Source: Cryptomeria japonica
Lineage: Eukaryota > Streptophyta > Pinopsida > Cupressales > Cupressaceae
Direction of reading: 5' to 3'
Assembly: GCF_030272615.1 (NCBI RefSeq)
Contig: NC_081412.1
Span: 141,280,747-141,344,746, forward strand
Length of the DNA: 64,000 nucleotides
Below, piece by piece: positions 1-11,309 of the stretch. How positions within the stretch are numbered: the first letter of the stretch is position 1; the number at the start of each line of letters is the position of its first letter. The notes under the pieces were generated by a model, which was given only the letters and a program-made list of their open reading frames with translations, did not search any database and had not been told where the DNA came from. The position numbers and the translations under genes were made by a program.

Positions 1-33
1 CAGTTGTCTTCCAATTATTTGAATTGTCTAACA
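1..33 (+). repeat. Copia-1 5' LTR, last 33 bases
   Basis: The first 33 bases match the end of the 3' LTR (23461-23493) with few differences, ending in aaca directly before the primer binding site. The rest of the 5' LTR lies left of the window. Confidence 0.93.
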
Positions 34-35
34 AT

Positions 36-47
36 TGGTATCAGAGC
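36..47 (+). promoter_or_regulatory. Primer binding site, initiator Met tRNA (copia-1)
   Basis: TGGTATCAGAGC is the usual plant copia primer site, complementary to the 3' end of initiator tRNA-Met. It lies two bases after the LTR end, which fixes the LTR boundary and the + orientation. Confidence 0.95.
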
Positions 48-72
48 TCTGGTCCTCTCTGTAGAAACTTAA

Positions 73-1023
73 ATGCTTGAGGAAGATCCTATGGTGACTA
101 ACAGTTCAAGTTCATCTAGTTCATCTGCTGCTATCTTTCAGAGAGATATTCCTAGGCTTGATGGAACAAATTATAAAGTATGGAAGATTCAGATGGAGAC
201 TCATCTGAGATGTCTTGATAAGGAAATTTGGGAGATCATAGAGAATTGTATTACACCTTATAATCCGACATCTGGTAGTCCTCCTCTGGAAAAATTATAT
301 AAGGAGCTTGAGAATGATTTTAGAACAAGAGAAGCCCTCTTGTGTGCACTTTCTGATCAGTAAATAATGGGATTAACTAACAAACCATTTGCAAAGGCTA
401 TATGGGACAAGTTGGAGACTCTTAATGAAGGTGACCCTACTATTAAGATTGCTAAACTTGATGGTTACTAAGTGAGATATGAAAACTTGAAGATGGAAGA
501 ATATGAAAGGATTACTGCATTCATGGAAAGGGTAAATGAAATTGTTATGGGAATTCAATGTTGTGGTGGAACTCTAAGTGAAGATGAAATAGTTTCTAAA
601 GCTTTGAGAGATTAACCACCATCTTATAAGATGAAGGCTACTACAATTAATGAATTGATAACAATGGCTAATACTTTTGTCATTAGATATACCTTGGTTG
701 GGAAATTATTTGCTTTTGAGCTTGAAGAATTTGGACCTTTTGGAGCTATGAAGTCTAAACTTGCTTTCCATGCATCTACATCATCAACTGGCAAGCAAGA
801 TTGGAAAGATTTGTATGCAAGGGAATTGGATGATATGAAGAGAGAAGATGAAGAATTTGAGAAACTTGAAGCCCTATTTGCTAGAAGAGTACGTAAAGTA
901 CCGATAGGAAGTATGAAGGAAAAGAACCTTTTAAATGTCTTTTTGCATCTAGATGTCCTAAAAGGAATTCAAGCTTTGAAGAGAGAGATAGAAGATCTTT
1001 TAAGTCTAACACTAGATATCTGA
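73..1023 (+). pseudogene. Copia-1 gag (broken)
   Basis: Gag capsid protein of a Ty1/copia element. The N-terminus has a serine run and then the gag signature LDGTNYKVWKIQMETHL (UBN2-type gag fold). The frame has in-frame stops near 361, 469 and 613, then reads on to 1023. The zinc-knuckle region is lost: copia-2 has a CFNCNKIGHMALRC knuckle at the equivalent place, while here the reading frame is shifted into unrelated residues (KNLLNVFLHL). The start was chosen as the first ATG after the primer site that keeps the gag motif in frame. No functional gag can be made. Confidence 0.9.
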
Positions 1024-1067
1024 ACAAGTATAAGTATAGGAAAAATAGAGATAAATTATGCTACATT

Positions 1068-2340
1068 GTGGATGAGGAAAGTGTGAGTGATTTTGATGAT
1101 GAATTGACACAAGACTTTGCTAGTGGTCCTGACAATGGAAAGGAATGGGTGTTCCTAGGTATCAAGGAAGATGTTCTAACACTAGAAGAGAAGGTACCTG
1201 AAGAGAAGGCACTTGCTGCTAAAATTGAAGATAAGGATGAATGGGTAATTGATTGTGGATGTTCACATCATATGACTGGAGATAAAATGAAGTTTATACC
1301 TTTACAAGAATTTGATGGCGGTCTGGTTAGATTTGGAGATGACAAAGAATGTATGCTCAAATGAAAAGGAACTATATCATTGGATGGTAAGCACAATACT
1401 GATAATGTTTATTAAGTTGAAGGTTTAAGGCACAATATTTTGAGTGTAGGACAATTGGTGGATAAGGGGTTTCAATTACAGTTCAAGGATGGAACATGCA
1501 AAATCATTAATAGATCTAGTTTGAAGATTGCAATTGGTACTCAGACAAAAGATAATATATTTCATTTGAACTCTAGTGAGAAGACATGTTTTATTGCACA
1601 AATTGATTAGAGTTGGCTATGGCATAAAAGGCTATGTCATGTGAATTTTGATTGCATGGTAAAGATCAGTTCAACTAAGGCAGTTAGAGATATACCTAAG
1701 ATTGTGAAGCCCTATAATCCGGTATGTAAACAATATCAAATGGGAAAATAGGCCAGAACCTCTTTTAAGAGTATACAAGAAAAATCTAAAGATGTTCTTG
1801 ATCTTATTCATACTTATTTGTGTGGCTCTACTAGAGTTAAAAGTTTTCAAGGTGATAGATACTTTATTCTATTCATTGATGATTATTCTAGAATGATGTG
1901 GGTTACTTTTTGAAGGGAGAAATCTGAGGCTTTTAAAAAGTTTAAAATATTTAAAGATAAAGTTGATACTAAGACAAGATTGAAGATTAAATGTTTAAGG
2001 TCAGATCATGGTGGAGAATTCACATCCGGTGAGTTTAACAACTTTTGTGAGAAGCATGGCATAAGGAGACAATTTTCTACTCCCCAGACACCTCAACAGA
2101 ATGCAATTGTGGAAAGGAAGAACAAAACTATTTTGGATGCTGCTAGAACAATGATGATGGAAGCTATCTACCTCATATCTACTCGAGAGAAGTAGTGAGA
2201 ACATAAGTCTATACATTCAACAAAGTACATGTCAAAGGAGAAACCGGTAAGATGCCTTATGAATTATGGTTTGGCAATACACCTACAGTTAAATATTTCA
2301 GAATCTTTGGTAGTAAATGTTATATCAGGAGAGATGATAT
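1068..2340 (+). pseudogene. Copia-1 pre-integrase and integrase, 5' part (broken, interrupted)
   Basis: This stretch reads as the pol N-terminus. It begins with an acidic linker and the copia protease-region signature EWVIDCGCSHHMTG (about 1240-1275). The pre-integrase zinc domain follows (LWHKRLCHVNFD, about 1618-1650), then the integrase core: LIHTYLCG, a D in IDDYSRM, and KCLRSDHGGEFTS with E in AIVERKNKT. Several stops (for example near 1364, 1414 and 1608) and frame changes break it. It is cut at 2340 in the integrase C-terminal region by the insertion of G1. The remainder resumes at 19997. Confidence 0.9.
2336..2340. repeat. Target site duplication of G1, left copy (gatat)
   Basis: The five bases gatat directly before the G1 LTR at 2341 are repeated directly after the other LTR at 19992-19996. 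A matching 5-bp duplication defines both ends of the inserted element. Confidence 0.93.
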
Positions 2341-3863
2341 TGTACGTTAGGAAATAGGAAATCATCACAAGAAATATAAACATTAATCATTAGCTCAATC
2401 ACGAAAGCAAATTGCAATGATCTATCCTAAACACATTCAATAGAGACATAAAGATAAAACATTTAAAAAGATTATGCAAACCAGATGTTCCCTTCATGCG
2501 GCTCCATTGTTCTTCTTTCTTCTCCAAATAGTTTTGTTGTAGATCTCACCTTCAAGTGCATAAACCTAATTGAGAAAGCAAGATTGACATTGACACAAGA
2601 ATACGAGAAGCGTGATTTGACAAAGTGATTAGAAATTCAATAGTCTGATTAGGGGAATTGATTGAAGAAATTCATCCAATTTATAGAGAAATTGGAGAAA
2701 AAGATCAAATTAGCATGATAGTGATTCGAATGGAAATTCAAATCAAGAATAGAAAAATTATGACATGTCTATGACAAATTGCTATGCAAGGATTTATGAC
2801 AATTTATGACAAATTATGACAAATTTCTATGCAAGGATTTATGACAATTTATTACAAATTATGACAAACTTCTATGTCATTTCCATGAATTTAGGAGAGA
2901 AATAGGAGGAAATTGAAATTAGGAATTAGAAAAATTAAGAAATTAGAAAATGAGGAATTTAGGAATTAGGAAATTGATGAAAATTAGAAATTAGGTAAAT
3001 TAATTAATAATTTGTCATTTATTAAATGAACATTTAATTGTGACAAGAAGACTTAGGATAAATAAATAATTTATTAATCCTAGAGGAAGAAATGACACAC
3101 AAGGTTAAATGATTAAATCACGAAACCTTAGAAGATGAATTAGGCCTTGATGAAAGATAATTGACTTGATCATGATTTGATTTTGGATTGATAAATGACC
3201 AATGTGATAAATGATTTGATTGAGAAAATGTGCCAATTGACAAGGAACAATGACAAATTGATCCAAATTGACATAATTGAGAAAGACAAAAAATGATCGA
3301 TGACAAATCGATCGCAAAACGACAAAATCAAACAAGAGGACAAGAATCGATGACAAAAATAGATTGCAAAACAACAATATTGAAAATGACCATGATCAAT
3401 GACGAATTGATCACAAAATGACAAGATCGAACATGACAACGACCGATGACAAATCGATCGTTAAACGACAAGATTGAAAATGATAAGGATTGATGATAAA
3501 TCGATCGCCAGATGACAAGATTGATAAGAGGATAAAAATCGATGACAAATAGATCGCAAGATTGACAGGAGGACAAAACCCTAATTAGGATTGACGATGT
3601 CCAAAATGATGACAAATAAGCACGCACATTGATGCAACAGGATAAAATCAATTAAAATCATGACTGGAAATTGTTGTCGACAAGACCAAATTCTAAAGTG
3701 AGATAAATGAAGAATGTAGAAGAATGACTCGATGTTCGCAAATGATAAAAACAAAGTGCGTGACATAGGAGAAATGTTAATGCAATGCAAAAACCTAAAA
3801 TGAGGCAATGCGCAAATGTTAAAGTATGACCCTGCAAGCGTTGACCATTTTTAGGTGTCTACA
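2341..3863 (-). repeat. G1 3' LTR
   Basis: On the minus strand the LTR starts TGTAGACACC and ends CGTACA, the usual TG...CA form. It is 1,523 bases long, 33 shorter than the other LTR because a segment between short ATTAA-like repeats is missing after about 3023. The inner part is AT-rich with a recurring atgacaaatt phrase, and the part nearest the element body carries a 48-bp tandem array. Confidence 0.95.
3290..3580. repeat. 48-bp tandem array in G1 LTR (about six units)
   Basis: Units start at about 3296, 3346, 3395, 3442, 3489 and 3538, so the spacing is 47 to 50 bases. The core is atcgatgacaaatcgatcg, which contains the self-complementary atcgat and cgatcg. The same array is in the other LTR, so it predates insertion. 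Confidence 0.85.
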
Positions 3864-3877
3864 TTTTGCCCCTCTTT
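3864..3877 (-). promoter_or_regulatory. Polypurine tract of G1
   Basis: On the minus strand AAAGAGGGGCAAAA lies directly upstream of the 3' LTR start TGTAGACA. It would prime plus-strand DNA synthesis. It supports the minus orientation of G1. Confidence 0.85.
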
Positions 3878-4379
3878 GAGACAATGCGATTTTAAGCGTT
3901 GTTTCAAAGAACTTAATGAAAATGCCCCAGACAATGATAATGACATATGCATTCCCCCTCGAGGAATTGGCCGGAAACATGCAGAGAAGAGGCCAATTGA
4001 TCGATAAAAATGATAGGATCGAACAGACTAACAATCGGATACCGGATGCATGAAGGACAAGCAATTGAAGATGTAAAAGACTGCAACCAACATAAGATGG
4101 AGAGGGTGCACATCCATCTATGCACTAACAAAGATCTATAAATGAGACCAAGAGAGGGAAAATTGCTCATTTGCACTAGACAAAGAGGAGGATTTGTTGC
4201 TCTGGACAAGAACACTTGCAGAGAGATGGTGAACATTCCAATGACAGATCACCTTAGGGAATGTGTACACACATTCAGACGACGCAGGAGCAGTGGTATG
4301 GATCTCAAATACCCATGTTTTCAATTTCATGAATTTTGATTGCTTGCGGGACATTGCGGGGCCCATAGAAACTGCAAAA

Positions 4380-4510
4380 ATTGACTTTTGCGCCTATGTA
4401 GGGTGCATCTTGCACTTGTGTTAGGTCTTTTGCACTTGTGTAAGGGTACACAAGCACAGTTTATGTGACACAGGCACAGGAGTTAAGACACAAGCGCAAT
4501 TGTGCATTTT
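4380..4510. repeat. Short repeats of a gcaca/acaggcaca motif
   Basis: The stretch repeats gcacttgtgt and acacaggcacag-like words. Very similar words (acacaggcgcag) recur near the other end of G1 at about 18195-18310. No gene is visible here; a small open stretch at 4142-4339 is not recognised. Confidence 0.5.
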
Positions 4511-4693
4511 TTACTCAATTTTAGTTCGAAACTGCATGCAAATGATCCGGAAAAGGGGGATAAGGGTAGGATAGGTCAGATTAGAGGGAAAACACCCTGA
4601 TTAGACATGAAAATGAGGAAATGCAACCCATAGGAGCAATCCCTAAAACTGACAAAATTTGCCCCAATTTTGATGCAGAGTCGATAGTATTCG

Positions 4694-6484
4694 TTGATCA
4701 CACGAGAGAACCGACTAGATTGCTTCATGCTACGACATAAAATGAGGAGCACAGAGAGAGATACCTTAGCAGGACTTGGGATATACTATGTCACATTCAT
4801 GCCCAAGATTAGGGAAAACACAGGACTACTTACCGTATTGGTAGAGCAATGGCATTCAGAGACTTCCTCATTCCATCTGGCGACTGGAGAGGCGACGGTG
4901 ACACTGGAGGATGTATGGCATATCCTCTGCATTCCAATTCATGGAGAGATGATAGAGTATAACCCAGTGATAGGGAGAGATGCATTGTGTAGATTGTTTG
5001 AGTGTGACGTAGATGATCTGGATATCGTCGAGAGGGAGATTGGCTGGGAGACTATGGCATCAGAGTATGATTGACGATACGTGGTGATAGCAGTGGTGAT
5101 AGCATGTCTACTAGCAGGAGACAGATGAGGACATGGATTCCCTATTGGATGAGGAAGAGTGCTGGAGCGGATGGCAACAGAGTGGACGGTGTATGCATGG
5201 GGACCATGCATACTGGCTATGCTCTATTTTTAGTTGCATCACATAGCATATCAGGGAGTGCAGACTTTGAGCTGTGGAGTTACACTGCTATAGGTATGGG
5301 CATTTGAGCACATAGCTATATGTCGACCGATCATAGATAGACAGGTAGTACCACACTGACCATATGTGTACTGCTATGGGGGAGCACTGAGACAGGGTCC
5401 TTTTGGATATATACTATACTGGCAGCATGAGCTAGATCGACTGAGAGAGTTCATATGGAGGCCATATCGTGATTGCCCAGGATGGTCAGATGACAGTGAT
5501 GAGCTACCATATTGTAGACAGGAGAGGTACCTGATTGGGTGACCAGTGAATCACCAGAGAGTGATTGAGTTGTACCTTCCAGAGAGAGTCAGACGACAGT
5601 TTGGAGAGAGGCAGGATGTACCTAGGAGGACTGCACACTTTGCCTGATCTCACAGAGAGATGAGTCAGTGGGGGAGTATGATTCAGCCACACACAGCATA
5701 TGCTGACTTTTCATAGCTATAGCAAAGACAGTGGGATTGGAGATTAGATGTGGTGGATGCTGGGACGACAGATGAGTATGATAGATGGTTTGCACGATGA
5801 CGGCCAGTGCCATTGACAGATCCGGATATTCCAGTACTAAGGTGACAGGAGGACTTCCCACTCACAGGAGAGGAGGAGGGAGATGATGAGGATGAGGAGG
5901 ATGAGGGCGATGATGAGGATGGTGGAGATGACAAGGATGGAGATGAGGATGGTGGGGATGACGAGGATGAGCCAGATTTAGGCAAGCATGAGGCATTACA
6001 GGACATACCCATAGAGCCGAAGACAGCTAAGACAGAGGAGAGGGAGATGTGCAGGGCTACCATAGCGAGTCAGTAGGATCACATTGCAAATTTAGAGAGA
6101 CAGCAAGATCAGTTCAGAGCAGAGATAGCTAGACTCACAGCAGCTCGAGATACAGCAGTTGCTCAGGCATAGCGAGAGGAACAGAGAGTCACTGAGTACA
6201 TTGGGTTGATTCGGGATGCTAGTGCACAGGAGATGGCACAGATGCTGGTAGAGACCAGAGAGGAGATACGCCATTGGAGGACACTATATGAGAGTGCAGT
6301 TCCACTAGAGCAGAGAGCACCTTCATATCGGGCACGATCAAGGACAGAGAGCAGGGCACGCTCTCGGAGGTCATTGAGCAGCATGGGGGTGAGTGGACCT
6401 ATGAAACCACCACAGCCGGGACCAGGAGGGACATCATCCACAAGACATTGCAAGGATGAGGAGGATCAAGGGAGCACCCAGTGA
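4694..6484 (+). pseudogene. Antisense plant mobile domain (PMD) gene carried by G1 (broken)
   Basis: Read on the + strand, opposite to gag-pol, this stretch encodes a plant mobile domain protein (aminotransferase-like PMD family). Recognised pieces in order are LAGLGIYYVTFMPKIREN and TVLVEQWHSETSSFHL (about 4770-4880), EATVTLEDVWHILCIPIHG, and, after a frame change near 5070, YAWGPCILAMLY and VWAFEHIAICRPIIDRQ. Then come FIWRPYRDCPGWSDD and ERYLIG (about 5450-5540), then ERVRRQFG, and a YDRWF motif near 5780. A very acidic Glu/Asp stretch follows (about 5865-5985), then a likely coiled coil and an Arg/Ser-rich tail ending at 6484. Frameshifts and about ten stops break it. PMD proteins occur both as host genes (MAIN/MAIL type) and inside transposons. 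Its place between integrase and the 3' LTR suggests captured cargo. Confidence 0.82.
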
Positions 6485-8162
6485 CAGAGGCACGTGCTCC
6501 TTAGATAGACAGTAGACATTATGTAGTTTGACATTTTGTAGTCAGCCTGCGGACCATACTTAGGACAGGCAGTCTGATTTTGTACTCTGATATTATTGTG
6601 ACATATGATATGATATGCATCGATATGATGGGATGCAACATGTTATGACTTATGTTATTTGTCCATGTATGGATGACTTATGCACTATTTATGTATCATT
6701 ATGGAATATGTATGGATGTATTTTTGATGCATCATGAAATGGATAAAATGCTTGATATGGTGCTTAATGTAATGCAAATGTACTAACCAAATGGATGCAG
6801 GATGCAGCATATGTGTGCGGGGAAATCAAAGCACTAGACCGAACTGACTATCCAAACTGACAGAAGAAATGTTAGTAAGAAGAAAATGAGACAGAAGACA
6901 GTTAGAGATGAAGAAAAACTTGCTTTCAGTAATGCACTTTGTAGGTGAGAACCTTTATTTTAATGTAGCAAAATGGATGCATAGCATCATGGCATGGAAG
7001 GCCAGAGCTGAAATGCAACCCTTTTTGCAAAAGACAGACACATCATAGACAAACAGCAATCACAACCAAAAAAGAAAAGGACCATGAACCATCCCAGTCA
7101 CTCTAAATCACTCAGTGACATCATCGAGCAACATAGGAGCATGATTGAAGATAAAATAAATCAGTAAAAAGATAAGATGCACAAATTCCAACAAATCAAA
7201 CAAACATCTTGATCTTCGTTGTCAAAAGTTGAAAGTGCTGATAGGACGATCATGCTATCTAGTTTCAGGACATGCGGTACCCTGTCTAAGATAGGACACA
7301 GTCTGGTTTCGAGTATACCACACCTTGTATAAGACCCATGATATTAGTGACAAGGACAAATGATATTGAGGTTGATTGATATGACAACTCGAATCAGTTT
7401 GAATGTCTGGTTTGAGTAAAAAAGTTCATCTGTTTATGCATGATTTCATTAAAGCACAATGTTTAATTGCGAGTTGTTGGATGGATGCTCAGGGATCTAT
7501 CTTATTCACAAAAAGAGATCCTTTATTGACAAAATGCATGTTTTTTAATGTTTTAAAATGTTTTTGTGTTCATTTTTTTCAGGACTTTTTATGATTTTTA
7601 GGGATTTTGATTTTTCAATTTTTAGATATTTTTTTTAGGACATTATTTGATTTTTTTGAATATTTTTTCAGGACATTTTTAAATGTTTTTGAGATTTTTT
7701 CAGGACATTTTTAAATGCAAAAGTTCCAGTGATCGATCATGACAAGGGAAACACACCCAATGCGCATCTGAAGGACATGCATAGACCAGGACCAAAACAT
7801 ATGTACAAGCAACCAGAATATGCAAGACAATGATGTTGACCAATAATAGGCCTGGAATAGGACATTGGGTTAAGATAAAGATAGACGTGAGAAACCGGTC
7901 GAGAAAAAGCATAGCGTAGAGGTCATGATAGATGACGGAGCAACGATCTCATTTTACACATGGTGCCTATTTGCCAGGTTTTCACCAAGGTGCTTGCCCC
8001 AAGCGCCTGTTTGCCAGGTTTTCACTAGAGGGCGAACCATTTTTCTTTGCTCTTTTTGCTCTTTTTCTTTTTTTCTCTTTTTTTCATTTTTTTGTATTTT
8101 TTCTCTTTTTTCATTTTTTTGTATTTTTTCAGGATCATATTTGAAGAAGTACTGATAGAAAA
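6485..8162. other. Non-coding 3' region of G1
   Basis: No coding domain is visible. The first part (6600-6830) is rich in atgatatg/atgcat words. From about 7570 to 7720 and at 8120-8135 the + strand repeats a thymine run followed by CAGGACATTTTT. From 8040 to 8130 there is a near-pure pyrimidine stretch with a duplicated tttttcatttttttgtattt. The short open frames here are low-complexity. Confidence 0.6.
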
Positions 8163-9350
8163 TTATGCCCAGTACTTGCAAAGATGCATACTATTTATAG
8201 GATCAGACAGAGGTTCACCTTCCGGGGTAGCAAGCTGATATGCCCCCGAGCCATATGCTGCAGTTACTATGAAAGGACCAACCCAATTAGGTTCAAATTT
8301 ACCTTTGATGATGTTAGTAGATTGTGCATTCTTAGGGTTTGCCTTTAAAACCAGGTCTCCCACTTCGAAGTGTCGCCCTTTGACCTTCTTATTATAAGAG
8401 CGACGAAGACGGTTTTGATATGCTTGCAAATGTGTCAGAGCTGTCTGACGTTTCTCATCTAACATCTCAAGCTGATGCAGCCGAGAGACTCCATGTGTCT
8501 TGTCATCAATCAGATGTTGCAAGGAAACACGCAAGGAAGGAATCTCCACCTCCAAAGGTAAAATAGCTTCCGCACCATACACCAAGGAATAAGGTGTTGC
8601 GCCAGTAGGTGTGCGGATAGAAGTGCGATAAGCCCACAGTGCTGGATTCAACTGAACATGCCAATCTCGACCAGCATCATTAACAACCTTTTTTAGGATC
8701 TTGATAATGGTTTTATTTGATGCTTCGGCTTGACCATTCCCCCGTGGATAGTATGGACTGGAGAAATGGTGTTGGATATGAAATTTTTCACAAAGTTCCT
8801 TGACATCTTTATTCTTAAAGGGATGACCATTATCTGTGACTATGGCAAGGGGAACCCCATACTGACATATGATATAATTCAGCAAGAATTTTGAAATTTG
8901 GACACCCGTGATATAGGTCATGGGGATAGCCTCGATCCATTTTGTAAAATACTCTATGGCTGTAATGATGAACTTGTGTCCATTTGCAGATGTCGGGTGA
9001 ATCTTGCCAATAAGATCCAATCCCCATTGAGAAAAAGACCACAGAGATATGACAGAATGAAGCTCTTAGGCTAGTGCATGAATGTAGTTTCCATGAATCT
9101 GGCATTTGTAGCACTTCTTAACAAAATCATGAACATCTTTTTCCAGAGTGGGCCAATAATACCCAGCATGAATCAACTTTTTGGCTAAGCTTAGACCATT
9201 GAAATGGCCCCCACATATACTATCATGAACCTCGTGTAAAGCCGTTTGTGCTTCATCAGAATCCAAACACTTGAGGAGGGTATGGTCAAAGGAACGGCGG
9301 TAAAGGGTGTCAGCGATGATGACATATTTGGCTGTCTGTCGAATAAAGGC
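8163..9350 (-). pseudogene. G1 integrase
   Basis: Ty3/gypsy integrase, which inserts the element cDNA into the genome. The N-terminal zinc site (VHDSICGGHF then CYKCQ) is at about 9090-9235. The catalytic triad is Asp in LDLIG (about 9015), Asp in VTDNG (about 8834) and Glu in GQAEASNK, with 35 residues between the last two as expected. The C-terminal GPY/F motif reads WVGPFIV near 8260. The domain ends at HLCKYWA and a TAA at 8163-8165, probably the natural end of pol. There is no chromodomain, which fits a non-chromoviral lineage. One premature TAA lies at 9066-9068 (CAA to TAA is the simplest origin). Confidence 0.93.
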
Positions 9351-10037
9351 TCAGCGTTGGTTAGCGGAAAGGTTAGGCGGTAAGGTTTGGGATTTCAAAT
9401 ATTGATATACGTCATTGTACCATGGGGAGTTGGGACTAACAAGAACGCACATCACATCCACCATCGGAATGTCAAAAGAAGGAACCAGCAATTGTTCAAC
9501 TAAAAATTCACATTTGTCCATATTGTTTGGCATATTTAACATGGAGGCAATCATAGCCATTGCATCTGCCAACTTATTTTGCATTCTTGGAACTTGACTG
9601 AAATGGATAGCCATGAACTTGGTCTTGAAGAAATCTACCATATTATTATAGGGAATAAGCTTTTCATCTTTTGTTTCGTAGTCATCATTTACTTGTCAGA
9701 TGACTAATTGAGAATCTCCATAGACTTGCAAATGCGTGATGTTCCAGTGGACTGCTACTCGGAGTCCTGTGACCAGTGCTTCATACTCTGCAATGTTATT
9801 GGTATAGTGGAAAGTTATTCTGTAGGACTTTGGAATAGCGTCACCTTGAGGGGTGACAAACAAGATGCCTGCTTCGGACCCGAACTTAGTATGGGACCCA
9901 TCAAAGTATAACTTCCATCCATTAGAGGATGTGAAAGAAAAAACTGATTCATCTGGAAAATTGGTCAACATGGGATGATCATCAGAAATAGGAGCCTCTG
10001 CAAGTTGATCTGCTATGACTTGTCCTTTTATCGCCTT
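9351..10037 (-). pseudogene. G1 second RNase H (archaeal-type, Tat lineage) and linker to integrase
   Basis: After the retroviral-type RNase H the same frame encodes a second RNase H-like domain. It reads KLYFDGSHTK with the first Asp, NNIAEYEALVTGL with the Glu, and VYGDSQLVI with the next Asp (about 9697-9930). A second, archaeal-type RNase H is a known mark of the Tat (Ogre/Retand-like) lineage. A linker to integrase follows, with MQNKLADAMAMIASM. Stops at 9696-9698 and 9351-9353 are both TGA and both sit where CGA (Arg) would be plausible. Confidence 0.85.
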
Positions 10038-11309
10038 TCACTCCATATATTCAATGTCAAATTCACTGAGAATCATGACCCATTTTGCTAGGTGACCCGT
10101 CAAAGCTACTCGGCTAAGCAAATATTTTAAGGGATCAATTTTTGCAACCAACAATGTTTGGTGGCTTAGCATATAGTGTCGGAGCTTTTGCATTGCAAAT
10201 ACCATTGCTAAGCATGCCCTTTCAATAGTTGAATAATTTAGCTCATAGCCTACTAGTGTCCGGCTGATATAGTAAATGGCTTGCTCTTTGCCGTTCTCAT
10301 CTTGTTGGGCAAAGAGAACTCCTAATGCCATTTTAGTTGCAGAAATATACAATAAAAATGGCTTTTTGTCTATCGGAGGCATTAGAATAGGTGGCGACAA
10401 CAAATATTCTTTAAGAGCTTGAAAGGCTGATTGACATTGCTCAGTCCATTTGAAAGCGACGCCTTTATGCAATAGATGCTGGAATGGATGACATTTGTTG
10501 ACCAACTGAGCTATGAAGCGACAAATTGACTGGAGCTTTCCTTGTAGGCTTCTTAATTGTCAGAGATTTGAAGGTGGAGGCATATCCATTATTGCTTTGA
10601 CTTTGGCAGGGTCGACCTCAATGCCTCGGTGAGAAACAACGTATCCTAGTAACTTGCCAGCTGTGACACCAAAGACACACTTCTTTAGATTGAGCCTGAG
10701 TTTGTAGGTCTCCATTCGGTCAAAGATCGGGCCCAGGATGGCCAGATGACTATCTCTAGTGACAGATTTGCATAACAAGTCATCAACATAGTCCTCCATC
10801 AAAGTGTGCATGAAATCATGAAAAATTGTCGTCATTGCTCTTTGATATGTTGCACTTGCATTTTTAAGACTGAAGGGCATCACATTCCAATAGTAGGTAC
10901 CCCAAGCACAGGTGAATGCTGTCTTATGCTAATCTTCAGGAGCAATGCAAATTTGGTTATAGCCAGAGAAACCATCCATCAATGAAAGCATCTCATATCC
11001 AGCCGTCATGTCCACTATGATGTCTATGTTTGGAAATGGAAAATCATCTTTAGGGCATGCTTTATTGAGATCCCTAAAATCTATGTAGATTTTGATGCCC
11101 CCAGTTACTTTGCTAACTGGTACTAAATTTGAAATCCAGTCTGCATAATCAATGGGTCTGATGAAGCCCACATCTAGCAATTTTTTTAGTTCCACTTTGA
11201 CCAAAAGAGCCACCTGAGGATGCATCTTTCTAAGTTTCTGTTTGACAGGCTTAGCATCAGGTTTTAGTGGTAAATGATGAAGAACCAATTCTGGATCAAG
11301 GCTAGGCAT
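10038..11309 (-). pseudogene. G1 reverse transcriptase and first RNase H
   Basis: Ty3/gypsy reverse transcriptase. It has the early motif DFRDLNKACPKDDFPFP (about 11040-11090), MDGFSGYNQI, PFSLKNASATYQR and the catalytic YVDD at 10779-10790. The connection follows, then the RNase H with PFLLYISATKMALG, in which Asp is usual at the Ile-Ser position, so the first catalytic residue looks changed. Stops lie at 10929-10931 (TAG), 10560-10562 (TGA) and 10038-10040 (TGA), all in one continuous frame. The TAG falls in the PEDQHKTAF motif and implies CAG to TAG. Confidence 0.93.

Noticed and set aside
3290-3580. CRISPR-like array
   Set aside because: The units are tandem and diverged without unique spacers, and lie in an LTR of a plant retrotransposon.
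3105-3808. Minus-strand open frames in the G1 LTR
   Set aside because: They lie in the tandem array, where repeated units give long open frames; the same frames occur in the other LTR and no domain is seen.
5683-6063. Ser/Pro-rich minus-strand open frame opposite the PMD gene
   Set aside because: It is the complement of the Glu/Asp-coding (GAT/GAG-rich) stretch of the PMD gene and has no domain.
7925-8238. Small Phe-rich open frames on the + strand
   Set aside because: They come from T-runs and have no domain or conserved start.
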